Below, piece after piece: positions 1 through 6,439 of a stretch of 7,696 nucleotides of DNA. The translations under genes and the position numbers were made by a program. The notes beneath the pieces are model-generated. The model was not told the origin of the DNA and did not search any database. It was given only the letters and a program-made list of their open reading frames with translations. How positions within the stretch are numbered: position 1 is the stretch's first letter; every line of letters starts with the position of its first letter. This DNA is from Gemmatimonadota bacterium (GTDB taxonomy: Bacteria > Gemmatimonadota > Gemmatimonadetes > Longimicrobiales > Gaopeijiaceae), in contig JAPOOQ010000255.1 in the NCBI GenBank assembly GCA_026713345.1, forward strand, positions 1 through 7,696. The letters run 5' to 3'.

Positions 1-1029
1 GTCTACGCCGGGGAGAAGGCCAACGAGGTGGCGGGCGAATGGCTGCCGCAGGAGACCCTGGACGCGCTCACCGAGTTCCGGGTGGCGATCAAGGGGCCGC
101 TGACGACGCCGGTAGGGGGCGGCATCCGCTCGCTGAATGTGACGCTGCGCCAGGTTCTCGACCTGTACTCGTGCATCCGGCCGGTGCGCTGGATTCCGGG
201 GGTGCCGTCGCCGGTGCGCGAGCCTGACAAGGTGGACATGGTCATCTTCCGCGAGAACACGGAGGACGTGTACGCAGGGATCGAGTGGGCGTCGGGGACG
301 GAGGAGGCGGGCCGGGTGCGCGATTTCCTGAACGAACGGATGGGCGCCTCGATCCGCGAGGCGAGCGGGATCGGGATCAAGCCGGTCAGTCCGTTCGGCA
401 CGAAGCGGCACGTCGCCGCCGCGATCCGCTATGCGATCGCCCGGGGCAGGGACTCGGTCACGCTGATGCACAAGGGCAACATCATGAAGTACACGGAAGG
501 GGCGTTCCGGGACTGGGGCTACGAGGTCGCCGCCGAGCAGTTTGCCGACTCGACGATCGCCGAGTCGCGGATCTGGGAGGGAGAGGAGGCGAACGGGCGG
601 GTGGTGATCAAGGACCGGATCGCGGACTCGATGTTCCAGCAGGTGCTGCTGCGCCCGGCCGAGTATTCGGTGGTGGCGACGCCGAACCTGAACGGGGACT
701 ACCTGTCGGATGCGTGCGCGGCCCAGGTGGGCGGGCTGGGGATGGCGCCGGGCGCCAACGTGGGCGATTCGGTCGCGCTCTTCGAGGCGACGCACGGAAC
801 CGCGCCCAAGTACGCGGGGCTGAACCGGGTGAATCCCGGGTCGCTGATCCTGTCGGCGGCGATGATGCTCGAACACCTGGGCTGGGAGGAAGCCGCGCGC
901 GCCATCGACCGGGGGCTGGAGGGGGCGGTGGGCGCCCGCATGGTGACGTACGACCTCGAGCGGCAGATGGAGGGCGCCACGAAGGTGTCGACCTCGCGGT
1001 TCGCCGAGACGATCGTCGCCCACATGTGA
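1..1029 (+). CDS. icd: NADP-dependent isocitrate dehydrogenase, 5'-truncated by the window edge
   Basis: This enzyme oxidatively decarboxylates isocitrate to 2-oxoglutarate in the cytosolic TCA cycle, making NADPH. The frame is open from base 1; by alignment from memory with the 416-residue E. coli Icd, about 67 N-terminal residues lie outside the window. Counting from base 1, the substrate loop GGGIRSLNV carries Ser44, equivalent to E. coli Ser113, the residue phosphorylated by AceK. The metal-binding aspartates are present as Asp209 (IKDRIAD) and Asp233/Asp237 (LNGDYLSD). HKGNIMKYTEGAF and FEATHGTAPKYAG are near-identical to the family. The Lys-Tyr after GTAP and the later VTYDLER (Tyr and Arg) match the residues that bind the 2'-phosphate of NADP, so NADP rather than NAD use is expected. 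The gene ends with TGA 15 bases before pepA. Identity is very secure; whether this is the first gene of the operon cannot be seen. Confidence 0.97.
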   Translation, partial: VYAGEKANEVAGEWLPQETLDALTEFRVAIKGPLTTPVGGGIRSLNVTLRQVLDLYSCIRPVRWIPGVPSPVREPDKVDMVIFRENTEDVYAGIEWASGTEEAGRVRDFLNERMGASIREASGIGIKPVSPFGTKRHVAAAIRYAIARGRDSVTLMHKGNIMKYTEGAFRDWGYEVAAEQFADSTIAESRIWEGEEANGRVVIKDRIADSMFQQVLLRPAEYSVVATPNLNGDYLSDACAAQVGGLGMAPGANVGDSVALFEATHGTAPKYAGLNRVNPGSLILSAAMMLEHLGWEEAARAIDRGLEGAVGARMVTYDLERQMEGATKVSTSRFAETIVAHM

Positions 1030-1044
1030 GCTGAGCGAAACCGA

Positions 1045-2634
1045 ATGCGCCTGGAGACGAACGCGGGGCCGCCGGAGCGGATCGAGACCCCGCTCATGGT
1101 GGTGCTGGTGGCTTCGGACCGGCTGCCGCCGGAGCCGGGGCCGCGGCCGGAGGCGGCGCCGCAAGCCGAGCCTGGGATGGGGCTGGAGTTGGCGGCTCTT
1201 GACCGGCTGGTCGGCGGGGCGTTGGGCCGGGCAGTGGCGGCCGGAGACTTCCGGGGGCGTGCGCGCGATCGGGTGCTGGGACACCGCCCCGCCGAGCGGG
1301 GACCTGAGAGGGTTCTGTTCATCGGCGTGGGGAGCACGAAGGCGCTGACGCCGGAGAAGCTGCGTGTGGCGGCCGGCAAGGCGGTACGGGCGGCGGAGTT
1401 CCGCTGTTTGCGTTCCCTCGCGCTGTGCGTGCGATTCCTGGACATGGAGGCGCTCGGCGCTCGCGGGGTGCAGGCGGCCGCGGAGGGGCTGGTGCTGGCT
1501 TCCTGGCGGTTCGATGAGCTGCGGTCGGAGGGGGGAGCGGACGGGGAAGCTGCAGCGAATGGCGGGGCTGCCATGGACGGCACAGCCCGGCCCCCGCCTG
1601 TCGAATCGGCGGTGGTGGTGGCGGCACCCTCGGACGGACTCGAAGAGGCGGTGCGGCTCGGGCATGCTTTCGCGGCCGGCGAGAACCGGGCGCGCACGCT
1701 GCAGGCCCGGCCCGGGAATATCGCCACCCCTTCCCACCTGGCTGACGAGGCACGGCGGATCGCCGACGAGGCCGGGCTCGAGGTGGAGGTCCTCGGACCC
1801 GCGGAGATGAAGGCCGAAGGGATGGAGGCGCTCCTCGCCGTGTCGCGGGGCTCGGACGAGGAGCCGCGGCTGATCGTGCTGAGGCACCGGGGCGGGGAGC
1901 ATGGCGAAGCTCCGCTGGTGCTGGTGGGGAAGGGGCTGACCTTCGACGCGGGCGGCATCTCGATCAAGCCCGCAAAGGGCATGGAGAAGATGAAGTACGA
2001 CATGTCCGGGGGGGCAGCGGTCATGGGCGCGATGTGGGCCGTGGGGCGCCTGGGGCTTCCCGCGAACGTCATCGGGGTGGTGCCCGGCTCCGAGAACCTG
2101 CTGAGCGGGTCGGCGACGAAGCCGGGCGATGTGATCGGGAGCCGCGCGGGCAGGTCGATCGAGGTGATCAACACCGACGCCGAAGGGCGCCTGATCCTGG
2201 CTGACGCACTGGACTACGCGGTCGAATGGAGACCGGCGGCCATCGTCGACTGCGCGACGCTCACCGGCGCGGCCGTGGTCGCTCTGGGGCATCACCGTTC
2301 GGCCGTACTGGGCAGCGACGAAGGCCTGGTTGAGGAGTTGCGCGCGGCGGGGGACGCGGCAGCGCAGCCGTGCTGGCCGCTCCCGATGGGCCCGGAATAC
2401 CGAAAGCAACTCAAGAGCGGGGTGGCCGATCTGAGGAACGTTGGCGGGCGTCCGGCCGGCACCATCACCGCCGCCTGCTTCCTCTCCGAATTCACGGGCG
2501 ACATCCCTTGGGCACACCTGGACATCGCCGGAACGGCCTACGGCAGCACGAAGAAGCCCTACCTGCGCAACGGTCCGTTCGGCCTTCCCTGCCGGCTGCT
2601 CCTCGAATGGGTTCACGCGAGGGCATTCTCATGA
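1045..2634 (+). CDS. pepA: Leucyl aminopeptidase (cytosolic aminopeptidase, peptidase family M17)
   Basis: This is a 529-residue M17 aminopeptidase, expected to be a cytosolic hexamer that uses two metal ions to remove N-terminal residues from peptides during protein turnover. The C-terminal catalytic domain is complete. Metal ligands are Lys296, Asp301, Asp319, Asp378 and Glu380; the catalytic pair is Lys308 and Arg382. Their spacing matches E. coli PepA residues 270, 275, 293, 352, 354, 282 and 356 exactly. The family signature NTDAEGRL lies at 376-383. The N-terminal macro-like domain is less conserved and contains a Gly/Ala/Pro-rich insert at about residues 161-185, which largely explains the length relative to the 503 residues of E. 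coli PepA. The start at 1045 gives the usual short lead-in to the first beta strand (LMVVLVAS), but has no clear Shine-Dalgarno sequence. In E. coli, PepA also acts in DNA recombination and transcription; nothing here shows whether that applies. The stop overlaps the next start as ATGA. Confidence 0.96.
   Translation: MRLETNAGPPERIETPLMVVLVASDRLPPEPGPRPEAAPQAEPGMGLELAALDRLVGGALGRAVAAGDFRGRARDRVLGHRPAERGPERVLFIGVGSTKALTPEKLRVAAGKAVRAAEFRCLRSLALCVRFLDMEALGARGVQAAAEGLVLASWRFDELRSEGGADGEAAANGGAAMDGTARPPPVESAVVVAAPSDGLEEAVRLGHAFAAGENRARTLQARPGNIATPSHLADEARRIADEAGLEVEVLGPAEMKAEGMEALLAVSRGSDEEPRLIVLRHRGGEHGEAPLVLVGKGLTFDAGGISIKPAKGMEKMKYDMSGGAAVMGAMWAVGRLGLPANVIGVVPGSENLLSGSATKPGDVIGSRAGRSIEVINTDAEGRLILADALDYAVEWRPAAIVDCATLTGAAVVALGHHRSAVLGSDEGLVEELRAAGDAAAQPCWPLPMGPEYRKQLKSGVADLRNVGGRPAGTITAACFLSEFTGDIPWAHLDIAGTAYGSTKKPYLRNGPFGLPCRLLLEWVHARAFS
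1525..1599 (+). other. Low-complexity Gly/Ala/Pro-rich insert in PepA
   Basis: Residues about 161-185 of PepA form a small-residue segment beginning SEGGADGEAAANGG and ending in a run of three prolines (ARPPP). It falls between a conserved Trp-Arg-Phe-Asp strand and the strand leading into the catalytic domain, where family members normally have a short loop. It is probably a disordered surface loop of the N-terminal domain, distant from the metal site in sequence. Confidence 0.6.
2619..2634 (+). promoter_or_regulatory. Shine-Dalgarno and ATGA start/stop overlap that fix the barrel-gene start
   Basis: GAGGG at 2619-2623 lies seven bases before ATG at 2631, and that ATG shares two bases with the pepA stop TGA at 2632-2634. 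The frame stays open upstream to 2370 inside pepA, but only the 2631 start puts a clean signal peptide at the N terminus. The arrangement predicts translational coupling of the barrel protein to PepA. Confidence 0.75.
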
Positions 2635-4592
2635 CCCGCCTGGCCGCCGCTGCGCTTTTCGCCGTCCTCCTTCCGGGCTCCCTCGCCGCCCAGGATCCGC
2701 CGGATTCGCTCCGTGCGGACCCCGATTCCCTGCAGGATTCGACCCAGGTCGCGGACTCCCTGGCCGTCGATTCCCTCGGTCAGGACTCGCTCGGCGTCGA
2801 CTCCCTGGCCGTCGACAGCGTTCCGCGGCCATCGGTCATGCCGACGCTCCCCGATCCCGCCCCGGCGGGGAGCCTGACCGGGATATGGGAGTGGGACCGG
2901 GAGGCGCTGATGGGCACGCGCGCGCAGACGCTGTGGGAACTCCTGGCCGACATCCCCGGGCTGGTCGCGGTGCGGAGCGGGGACTACGGAGCGGCGGCCA
3001 CCGTGTTCCCTGTAGGGCATTCAGGGGGTGGACTGCGCCTGTATTACGACGGAGCCGAACACCTCCCGCTCGAGGGATCGGTGGCGGACCTCACACGCAT
3101 CCCCGTGTCGGGGTTGGGCGGCGTCCGCGTGATCCGGAGGCCCGGTGGTGTGGAGGTCCACCTTTCGCGGTTCGTCCATGCCAGTGCGCGGCCCCTGTCG
3201 CTGATCGAGGCCGGCACCGGCGATCTCGACACCAACATGCTGCGCGCAACCTTCTCCTACCCCCGCGCCCTGAGGGGGAAGATGACCCTTGGGCTGGAGC
3301 GGCTCGACACCCGTGGCCGGGACACGCCGGGCGCAGTGACGGGAGGCTGGCTCCGCTACAGTCTGCACCGTGGCGACCGGGCCGGGGTCGGCTTCGAGTA
3401 CCGCCGCATGGGAACGGAGCGGGACGTGTTCACCGAGGAGCCCGGGTCGGTGAGCCGCTCCGACTGGACGGTGCAGGGCCGTTGGGCCCCGGTGGACGGA
3501 TTGCTGGCGGAAGCCTGGAGCACCGGAGCCTCCGTCGTCGCGGGCGACAGCCTTGAGGCCTTTCCCTACACCGCGGAGTCGCGGGGCCAGTCCGGCGTGC
3601 GCTTCTCGCTCGGGCGGGGCGGCCTGTGGGGCCGGGCGACGGCCCGCTTCAACGACGGCGAAGGGATTGCGGACCGTGAACTCGCGGCGGAGCTCTCGGC
3701 GGTGTGGCCGCGGTGGGGGGGCGTGACCGCCCGGGCCAGGCGTGAGTCGTGGGACGAGGCGACCGGCGAGTCGTTCGACCTCAGCGCCTGGGTGACGCCG
3801 ATCTCCTATGTGGCTCTCTTCGCGGAGCGGGGGGGTGGGACGCGTTCGGTCCCCTACCTGAGACCGTTGCCGCCGCCCGAGCCCGATACTTTGATGGACC
3901 CGGGCGATCCCGACACCACCATGGTCGACCCCGACTCGGTGGGCGCCGGCCCGGCCAGCCGCTTTACGGACCGCAGCGGAAGCCGCCTGGGGATCAGGCT
4001 CGCCTGGCGCGACATCGAGGTTACGGGTGCCATGGTTTCGGCCGAGGCCGATTCGATCTGGCCCACGCAGCTGCTCTTCGACCGGGGAGGGCTCGTGCTG
4101 CCGCAGCCCCGGAGGCGGGGCCTGGAAATGACGGGGCGCATCCCGCTCTGGCCGCGCGGGCTCTACTTCCTGGGTGAAGTCCAGCTTTGGGAGGCGGAGG
4201 ACTCGGCGGCGGCCGGGCTGCTCTACTTCCCCGAACACCAGTACCGGGGGAGTTTCACCTTCCACAGGCAGTACTTCCCGACCGGGAACTTCGAGGTGTG
4301 GGTCGATGTGGGCGCCAGGGGGCGCGCGGAGATGAAGGTGCCGCTGCCGGATCCTGAAGCGCCCGGGGCGGGCACGGGGGTGGATCCGGCTTCCGGAGAC
4401 TCCGTTGGCGTCCCCTCGGTGGTGCCGTTCTACCAGGATTGGTATTTCCGACTGCAGCTTCGCGTGCTGAACCTCAACATCTTCGCGACGGTGGATAATC
4501 TCACCTTCCGGCGCAACAACCAGGACGTGCCGGGCAGGCTGCTCCCCATCACGCGCGGGTTCTACGGAGTCCGCTGGACCTTCTGGAACTGA
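2631..4592 (+). CDS. Exported TonB-plug-like outer-membrane beta-barrel protein of unknown function
   Basis: I do not recognise a named gene. The 653-residue product begins with a Sec signal peptide: basic Thr-Arg, a hydrophobic stretch to about residue 18, and a likely cleavage after Ala20 in SLAAQD. Residues about 22-75 are an acidic Asp-Ser-Leu-rich linker. Residues about 80-180 resemble the plug of TonB-dependent receptors: TLWELLADIPGLVAVRSG, then LRLYYDG, then LTRIPVSGLGGVRVIRRPGG, in the order of the family's DIPGV, DG and IERIEV-RGP elements, though shortened. From about 185 to the end there are alternating hydrophobic/polar strands rich in Tyr, Trp, Phe and Arg, separated by Gly/Asp loops. 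The last strand, GFYGVRWTFWN, looks like a BAM-recognised C-terminal beta-signal. I infer an outer-membrane barrel with a periplasmic plug, possibly a small or degenerate TonB-receptor relative. No substrate can be inferred. It is coupled to pepA by ATGA and lies 16 bases before yicC. Confidence 0.75.
   Translation: MTRLAAAALFAVLLPGSLAAQDPPDSLRADPDSLQDSTQVADSLAVDSLGQDSLGVDSLAVDSVPRPSVMPTLPDPAPAGSLTGIWEWDREALMGTRAQTLWELLADIPGLVAVRSGDYGAAATVFPVGHSGGGLRLYYDGAEHLPLEGSVADLTRIPVSGLGGVRVIRRPGGVEVHLSRFVHASARPLSLIEAGTGDLDTNMLRATFSYPRALRGKMTLGLERLDTRGRDTPGAVTGGWLRYSLHRGDRAGVGFEYRRMGTERDVFTEEPGSVSRSDWTVQGRWAPVDGLLAEAWSTGASVVAGDSLEAFPYTAESRGQSGVRFSLGRGGLWGRATARFNDGEGIADRELAAELSAVWPRWGGVTARARRESWDEATGESFDLSAWVTPISYVALFAERGGGTRSVPYLRPLPPPEPDTLMDPGDPDTTMVDPDSVGAGPASRFTDRSGSRLGIRLAWRDIEVTGAMVSAEADSIWPTQLLFDRGGLVLPQPRRRGLEMTGRIPLWPRGLYFLGEVQLWEAEDSAAAGLLYFPEHQYRGSFTFHRQYFPTGNFEVWVDVGARGRAEMKVPLPDPEAPGAGTGVDPASGDSVGVPSVVPFYQDWYFRLQLRVLNLNIFATVDNLTFRRNNQDVPGRLLPITRGFYGVRWTFWN
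2754..2828 (+). repeat. Five tandem 15-bp units encoding Asp-Ser-Leu-x-x pentapeptides
   Basis: Five in-frame 15-base units (2754-2768, 2769-2783, 2784-2798, 2799-2813, 2814-2828) encode DSLAV, DSLGQ, DSLGV, DSLAV and DSVPR, residues 42-66 of the barrel protein. Units one and four are identical, and the identity runs 17 bases into the next unit. Looser Asp-Ser copies precede them (DSL, DSLQ, DST, at about residues 24-37). The segment lies between the signal peptide and the plug-like domain, so it should form an acidic periplasmic linker. Confidence 0.85.
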
Positions 4593-4595
4593 TGC

Positions 4596-4611
4596 GGGAG
4601 GTCCGGCGATG
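4596..4611 (+). promoter_or_regulatory. Strong Shine-Dalgarno for yicC
   Basis: GGGAGGT at 4596-4602 sits six bases before ATG at 4609. It is among the best ribosome-binding sites in the window and lies in the 16-base gap after the barrel gene, so YicC translation need not depend on coupling to the gene upstream. Confidence 0.75.
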
Positions 4612-5520
4612 ATCCGCAGCATGACGGGGTACGGAACCGCGCAGGCCGAGCTGCCGGACGGCCGCGTGCTCCGCGCGGAGATCCGCACGGTGAACCACCG
4701 CCACCTCACCGTCTCGGCCAACCTGCCGCGCGGGTGGGAAGGGATGCGCCCCGGTGTGATGGAGAAGGTGCGCGAGGTGCTCAGGCGGGGCTCGGTGTCG
4801 CTGTCGGTGACGTGCGAGAGTCCCGGCCGCACCGACCCCGGGACGCCCGTACTGGATCTGGAGCGGGCGCGGCGCTACGTGGAGCTGCTGCGAGGGGCCG
4901 GGGCGGAACTCGGCGTGGAGGACCGGCTCGATCTGGCCGCGCTGGCCGCGCTGCCGGGCGTGCTCAGGTCCGAGGTCGCGCCGGGCGGGGGCGACGAGGG
5001 CGAGGAGCCGCATGAGGAGGGATTGATGGCCTGTCTGGAGGCCGCGCTGCAGGGGGTGGCGGGGATGCGGGAGGCGGAGGGGGGGCGGTTGGAGGAGGAG
5101 CTGCGCGGGGGGGTGGGCCGCATCGAGGCCGCTACGGAGGCGATCGAGGCCCTTGCGCCGCAGCGCCTGGTGCGGGAACGGGACCGGCTGCGCGAACGGG
5201 TGCAGGCGCTGGCCGGGGACATCGGGACCGACGAGGAACGGCTCGCGCGGGAGATCGCCTACCTGGCCGAGAAGTGGGACATCGCGGAGGAGGTGGCGCG
5301 CCTGCGTTCCCACGTTGCGCTCTTCGTGGAGACGCTGGACGCCGCCGGTAGCGCCGGGACCGAGACGGCGGGCAAGCGGCTCGGCTTCGTGGTGCAGGAG
5401 ATGCACCGGGAGGCGAACACGGTGGGCGCGAAGGCCAACGACGCCGCGATCTCGGCTGCGGCGGTCGCGATCAAGGAGGAGCTGGAGCGGCTCCGGGAGC
5501 AGTTGGAGAATGTGGAGTGA
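4609..5520 (+). CDS. yicC: YicC/YloC-family endoribonuclease
   Basis: The 303-residue product belongs to the YicC/YloC family; E. coli YicC and B. subtilis YloC have been reported as endoribonucleases, and E. coli YicC has been linked to turnover of small RNAs such as RyhB. The N-terminal hallmark MIRSMTGYG is exact, followed by the conserved EIRTVNHRHL at about residues 24-33. The C-terminal DUF1732 part begins near Glu215 with EIAYLAEKWDIAEEVARLRSH and continues with QEMHREANTVGAKANDA at about 263-279, then a charged helix to the end. The middle (about 125-215) is Glu/Arg-rich and probably helical. The length is slightly above the roughly 290 residues usual for the family. Its place directly before gmk is a widely conserved arrangement. 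The stop overlaps the gmk start as GTGA. Family membership is secure; the RNA targets are unknown. Confidence 0.95.
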   Translation: MIRSMTGYGTAQAELPDGRVLRAEIRTVNHRHLTVSANLPRGWEGMRPGVMEKVREVLRRGSVSLSVTCESPGRTDPGTPVLDLERARRYVELLRGAGAELGVEDRLDLAALAALPGVLRSEVAPGGGDEGEEPHEEGLMACLEAALQGVAGMREAEGGRLEEELRGGVGRIEAATEAIEALAPQRLVRERDRLRERVQALAGDIGTDEERLAREIAYLAEKWDIAEEVARLRSHVALFVETLDAAGSAGTETAGKRLGFVVQEMHREANTVGAKANDAAISAAAVAIKEELERLREQLENVE

Positions 5521-6200
5521 GCGCCGCGCACGGACCGCTGGTGCTGGTGGGGCCGTCGGGGGCGGGGAAGACCACCATCGCCGCGCGGCTCGTGGAGCGG
5601 CACGGCGGGCGTTTCGCGCTGTCGGTGTCCGCGACGTCGCGCGGGCCGCGCCCGGGTGAGGAGGACGGCCGGGATTACCACTTCGTGTCGCGCCACGACT
5701 TCGACCGGATGGTCCGCGCCGGCGAACTCGCCGAGTGGGCGGAGGTCCACGGCGAACGCTACGGGACCCCCGCCGCCAATCTGGTCCCGGCGGCGGAGGG
5801 CGGCCCCGTCACCGTTCTGGACATCGATATCCAGGGTGCGCGGCAGGTGATGAGGCGCGCCGCGTCCGCCTTGGTTATCTTCATTCTCCCCCCCGGCCCG
5901 GACGAATGGATCGACCGGCTGGCGGGGCGGGGCACCGAGTCACCCCGGGAGATCGCGCGGCGCCTCCGTACGGCGCTGCAGGAGCTCGCGGAGGCGCCGT
6001 CCTTCGACCGGTTCGTCGTCAATGCCGATCTGGAGCGTGCCGCCGACGAGGTGCTGGCCCTGGTGGAGGGGGCTGGCCGGGGCCCTGGCGCGAGCCGGGG
6101 ATTCGGGTCGTTGCGTGACGCGCTTGAGAAGGGCGCGCGGTTCGAGATCGAACGGCTGGAGCTGGCCGACGGGGCAGCTACCGCCGATCAAGGAACATAG
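5517..6200 (+). CDS. gmk: Guanylate kinase
   Basis: This cytosolic enzyme phosphorylates GMP to GDP with ATP, feeding the GTP, dGTP and (p)ppGpp pools. The 227-residue product shows the P-loop GPSGAGKTT at residues 12-20. The GMP-binding region follows: SVSATSRGPRPGEEDGRDYH at about 36-55 with Arg42, Arg45 and Tyr54, then EWAEVHGERYGTP at 73-85. DIDIQGARQV is at 102-111, and the lid region RGTESPREIARRL is at 138-150. The usual fold ends near VNADLERAADEVLALV (168-183), leaving about 44 further residues, roughly twice the tail of the 207-residue E. coli enzyme. Start choice: GTG at 5517 overlaps the yicC stop (GTGA), with GGAG at 5505-5508 eight bases upstream, and gives the normal short N terminus before the first strand. 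Translational coupling to yicC is expected. rpoZ follows after 12 bases. Confidence 0.97.
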   Translation: MSAAHGPLVLVGPSGAGKTTIAARLVERHGGRFALSVSATSRGPRPGEEDGRDYHFVSRHDFDRMVRAGELAEWAEVHGERYGTPAANLVPAAEGGPVTVLDIDIQGARQVMRRAASALVIFILPPGPDEWIDRLAGRGTESPREIARRLRTALQELAEAPSFDRFVVNADLERAADEVLALVEGAGRGPGASRGFGSLRDALEKGARFEIERLELADGAATADQGT

Positions 6201-6215
6201 GAAGTGAGAGAAATG
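6199..6215 (+). promoter_or_regulatory. Near-consensus Shine-Dalgarno that sets the rpoZ start at ATG 6213
   Basis: AGGAAGTGA at 6199-6207 differs by one base from the ideal AGGAGGTGA and ends five bases before ATG 6213. The in-frame GTG at 6204 is part of this site, so it is unlikely to be the start. The surrounding bases (about 6190-6245) are noticeably more A/T-rich than the rest of the window, which should keep the site unstructured in the mRNA. Confidence 0.75.
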
Positions 6216-6431
6216 AGAGTTTTTACCCCTGAAGAGATCGCCATTCACAACGAGAGCAAGTACCAGGGAGTGCTGGTGGCGGCGAAGTACGCGCGCGAAC
6301 TCAACCGCCTTCCCGAAGGGGCCGTCCAGCTCTCCGACCAGAAGAAGCTCTCCACGCGCGCCCTCGAAGCAATCACCTCGGGCCAGGTGGAATACCGGCT
6401 CCTGAGGCGCCGCCGTCCCGAAGCCGAATAA
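6213..6431 (+). CDS. rpoZ: DNA-directed RNA polymerase omega subunit
   Basis: The 72-residue product is read as the omega subunit, which wraps the C-terminal part of beta-prime and assists RNA polymerase assembly; in many bacteria it also contributes to a ppGpp site. Recognisable family elements are KYQGVLVAAKYAREL at about residues 16-30, matching the conserved Asn-x-(Phe/Tyr)-x-Leu-Val-x-x-Ala-(Lys)-x-Ala-Arg-x-Leu helix, and KKLSTRALEAITSGQVEYRL at about 44-63, matching the Lys...Ala-Leu-Glu-Glu-Ile-x-x-Gly element. It is shorter than E. coli omega (91 residues), lacking the acidic C-terminal tail and ending in an Arg-rich stretch. The sequence is divergent and resembles the short omega of FCB-group bacteria more than the proteobacterial form. 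The position between gmk and coaBC is the classical location and supports the call. The stop TAA is eight bases before coaBC. Confidence 0.9.
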   Translation: MRVFTPEEIAIHNESKYQGVLVAAKYARELNRLPEGAVQLSDQKKLSTRALEAITSGQVEYRLLRRRRPEAE

Positions 6432-6439
6432 GGCCTTCC

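Noticed and set aside
1030..1044. Possible terminator or promoter between icd and pepA
   Set aside because: The 15-base gap contains no inverted repeat or T-tract and is too short for a promoter.
699..2174. 491-codon open frame on the minus strand opposite icd and pepA
   Set aside because: It is Ser/Ala/Pro/Arg-rich, matches no family I know, and is opposite the conserved catalytic regions of two secure genes.
2370..2630. Longer N terminus for the barrel protein, starting inside pepA
   Set aside because: The extra 87 residues are an out-of-frame reading of conserved PepA sequence and would bury the signal peptide; ATG 2631 has a Shine-Dalgarno and the ATGA overlap.
3021..4832. 603-codon open frame on the minus strand opposite the barrel gene
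   Set aside because: It lies wholly opposite well-supported genes, gives Arg/Pro/His-rich protein with no recognisable domain, and is expected in GC-rich DNA where stop codons are rare in the complementary frames.
4549..5406. 285-codon minus-strand frame opposite yicC
   Set aside because: It is His/Arg/Leu/Pro-rich shadow coding with no ribosome-binding site or domain, opposite the secure YicC sequence.
6204..6212. GTG at 6204 as the rpoZ start
   Set aside because: This GTG is part of the near-consensus Shine-Dalgarno for ATG 6213; using it would add only Met-Arg-Glu.
6120..6245. Possible internal promoter before rpoZ, given a TTGAGA at about 6123 and local A/T richness
   Set aside because: No convincing -10 box lies at a suitable distance, and the A/T richness is better explained by an accessible ribosome-binding site.
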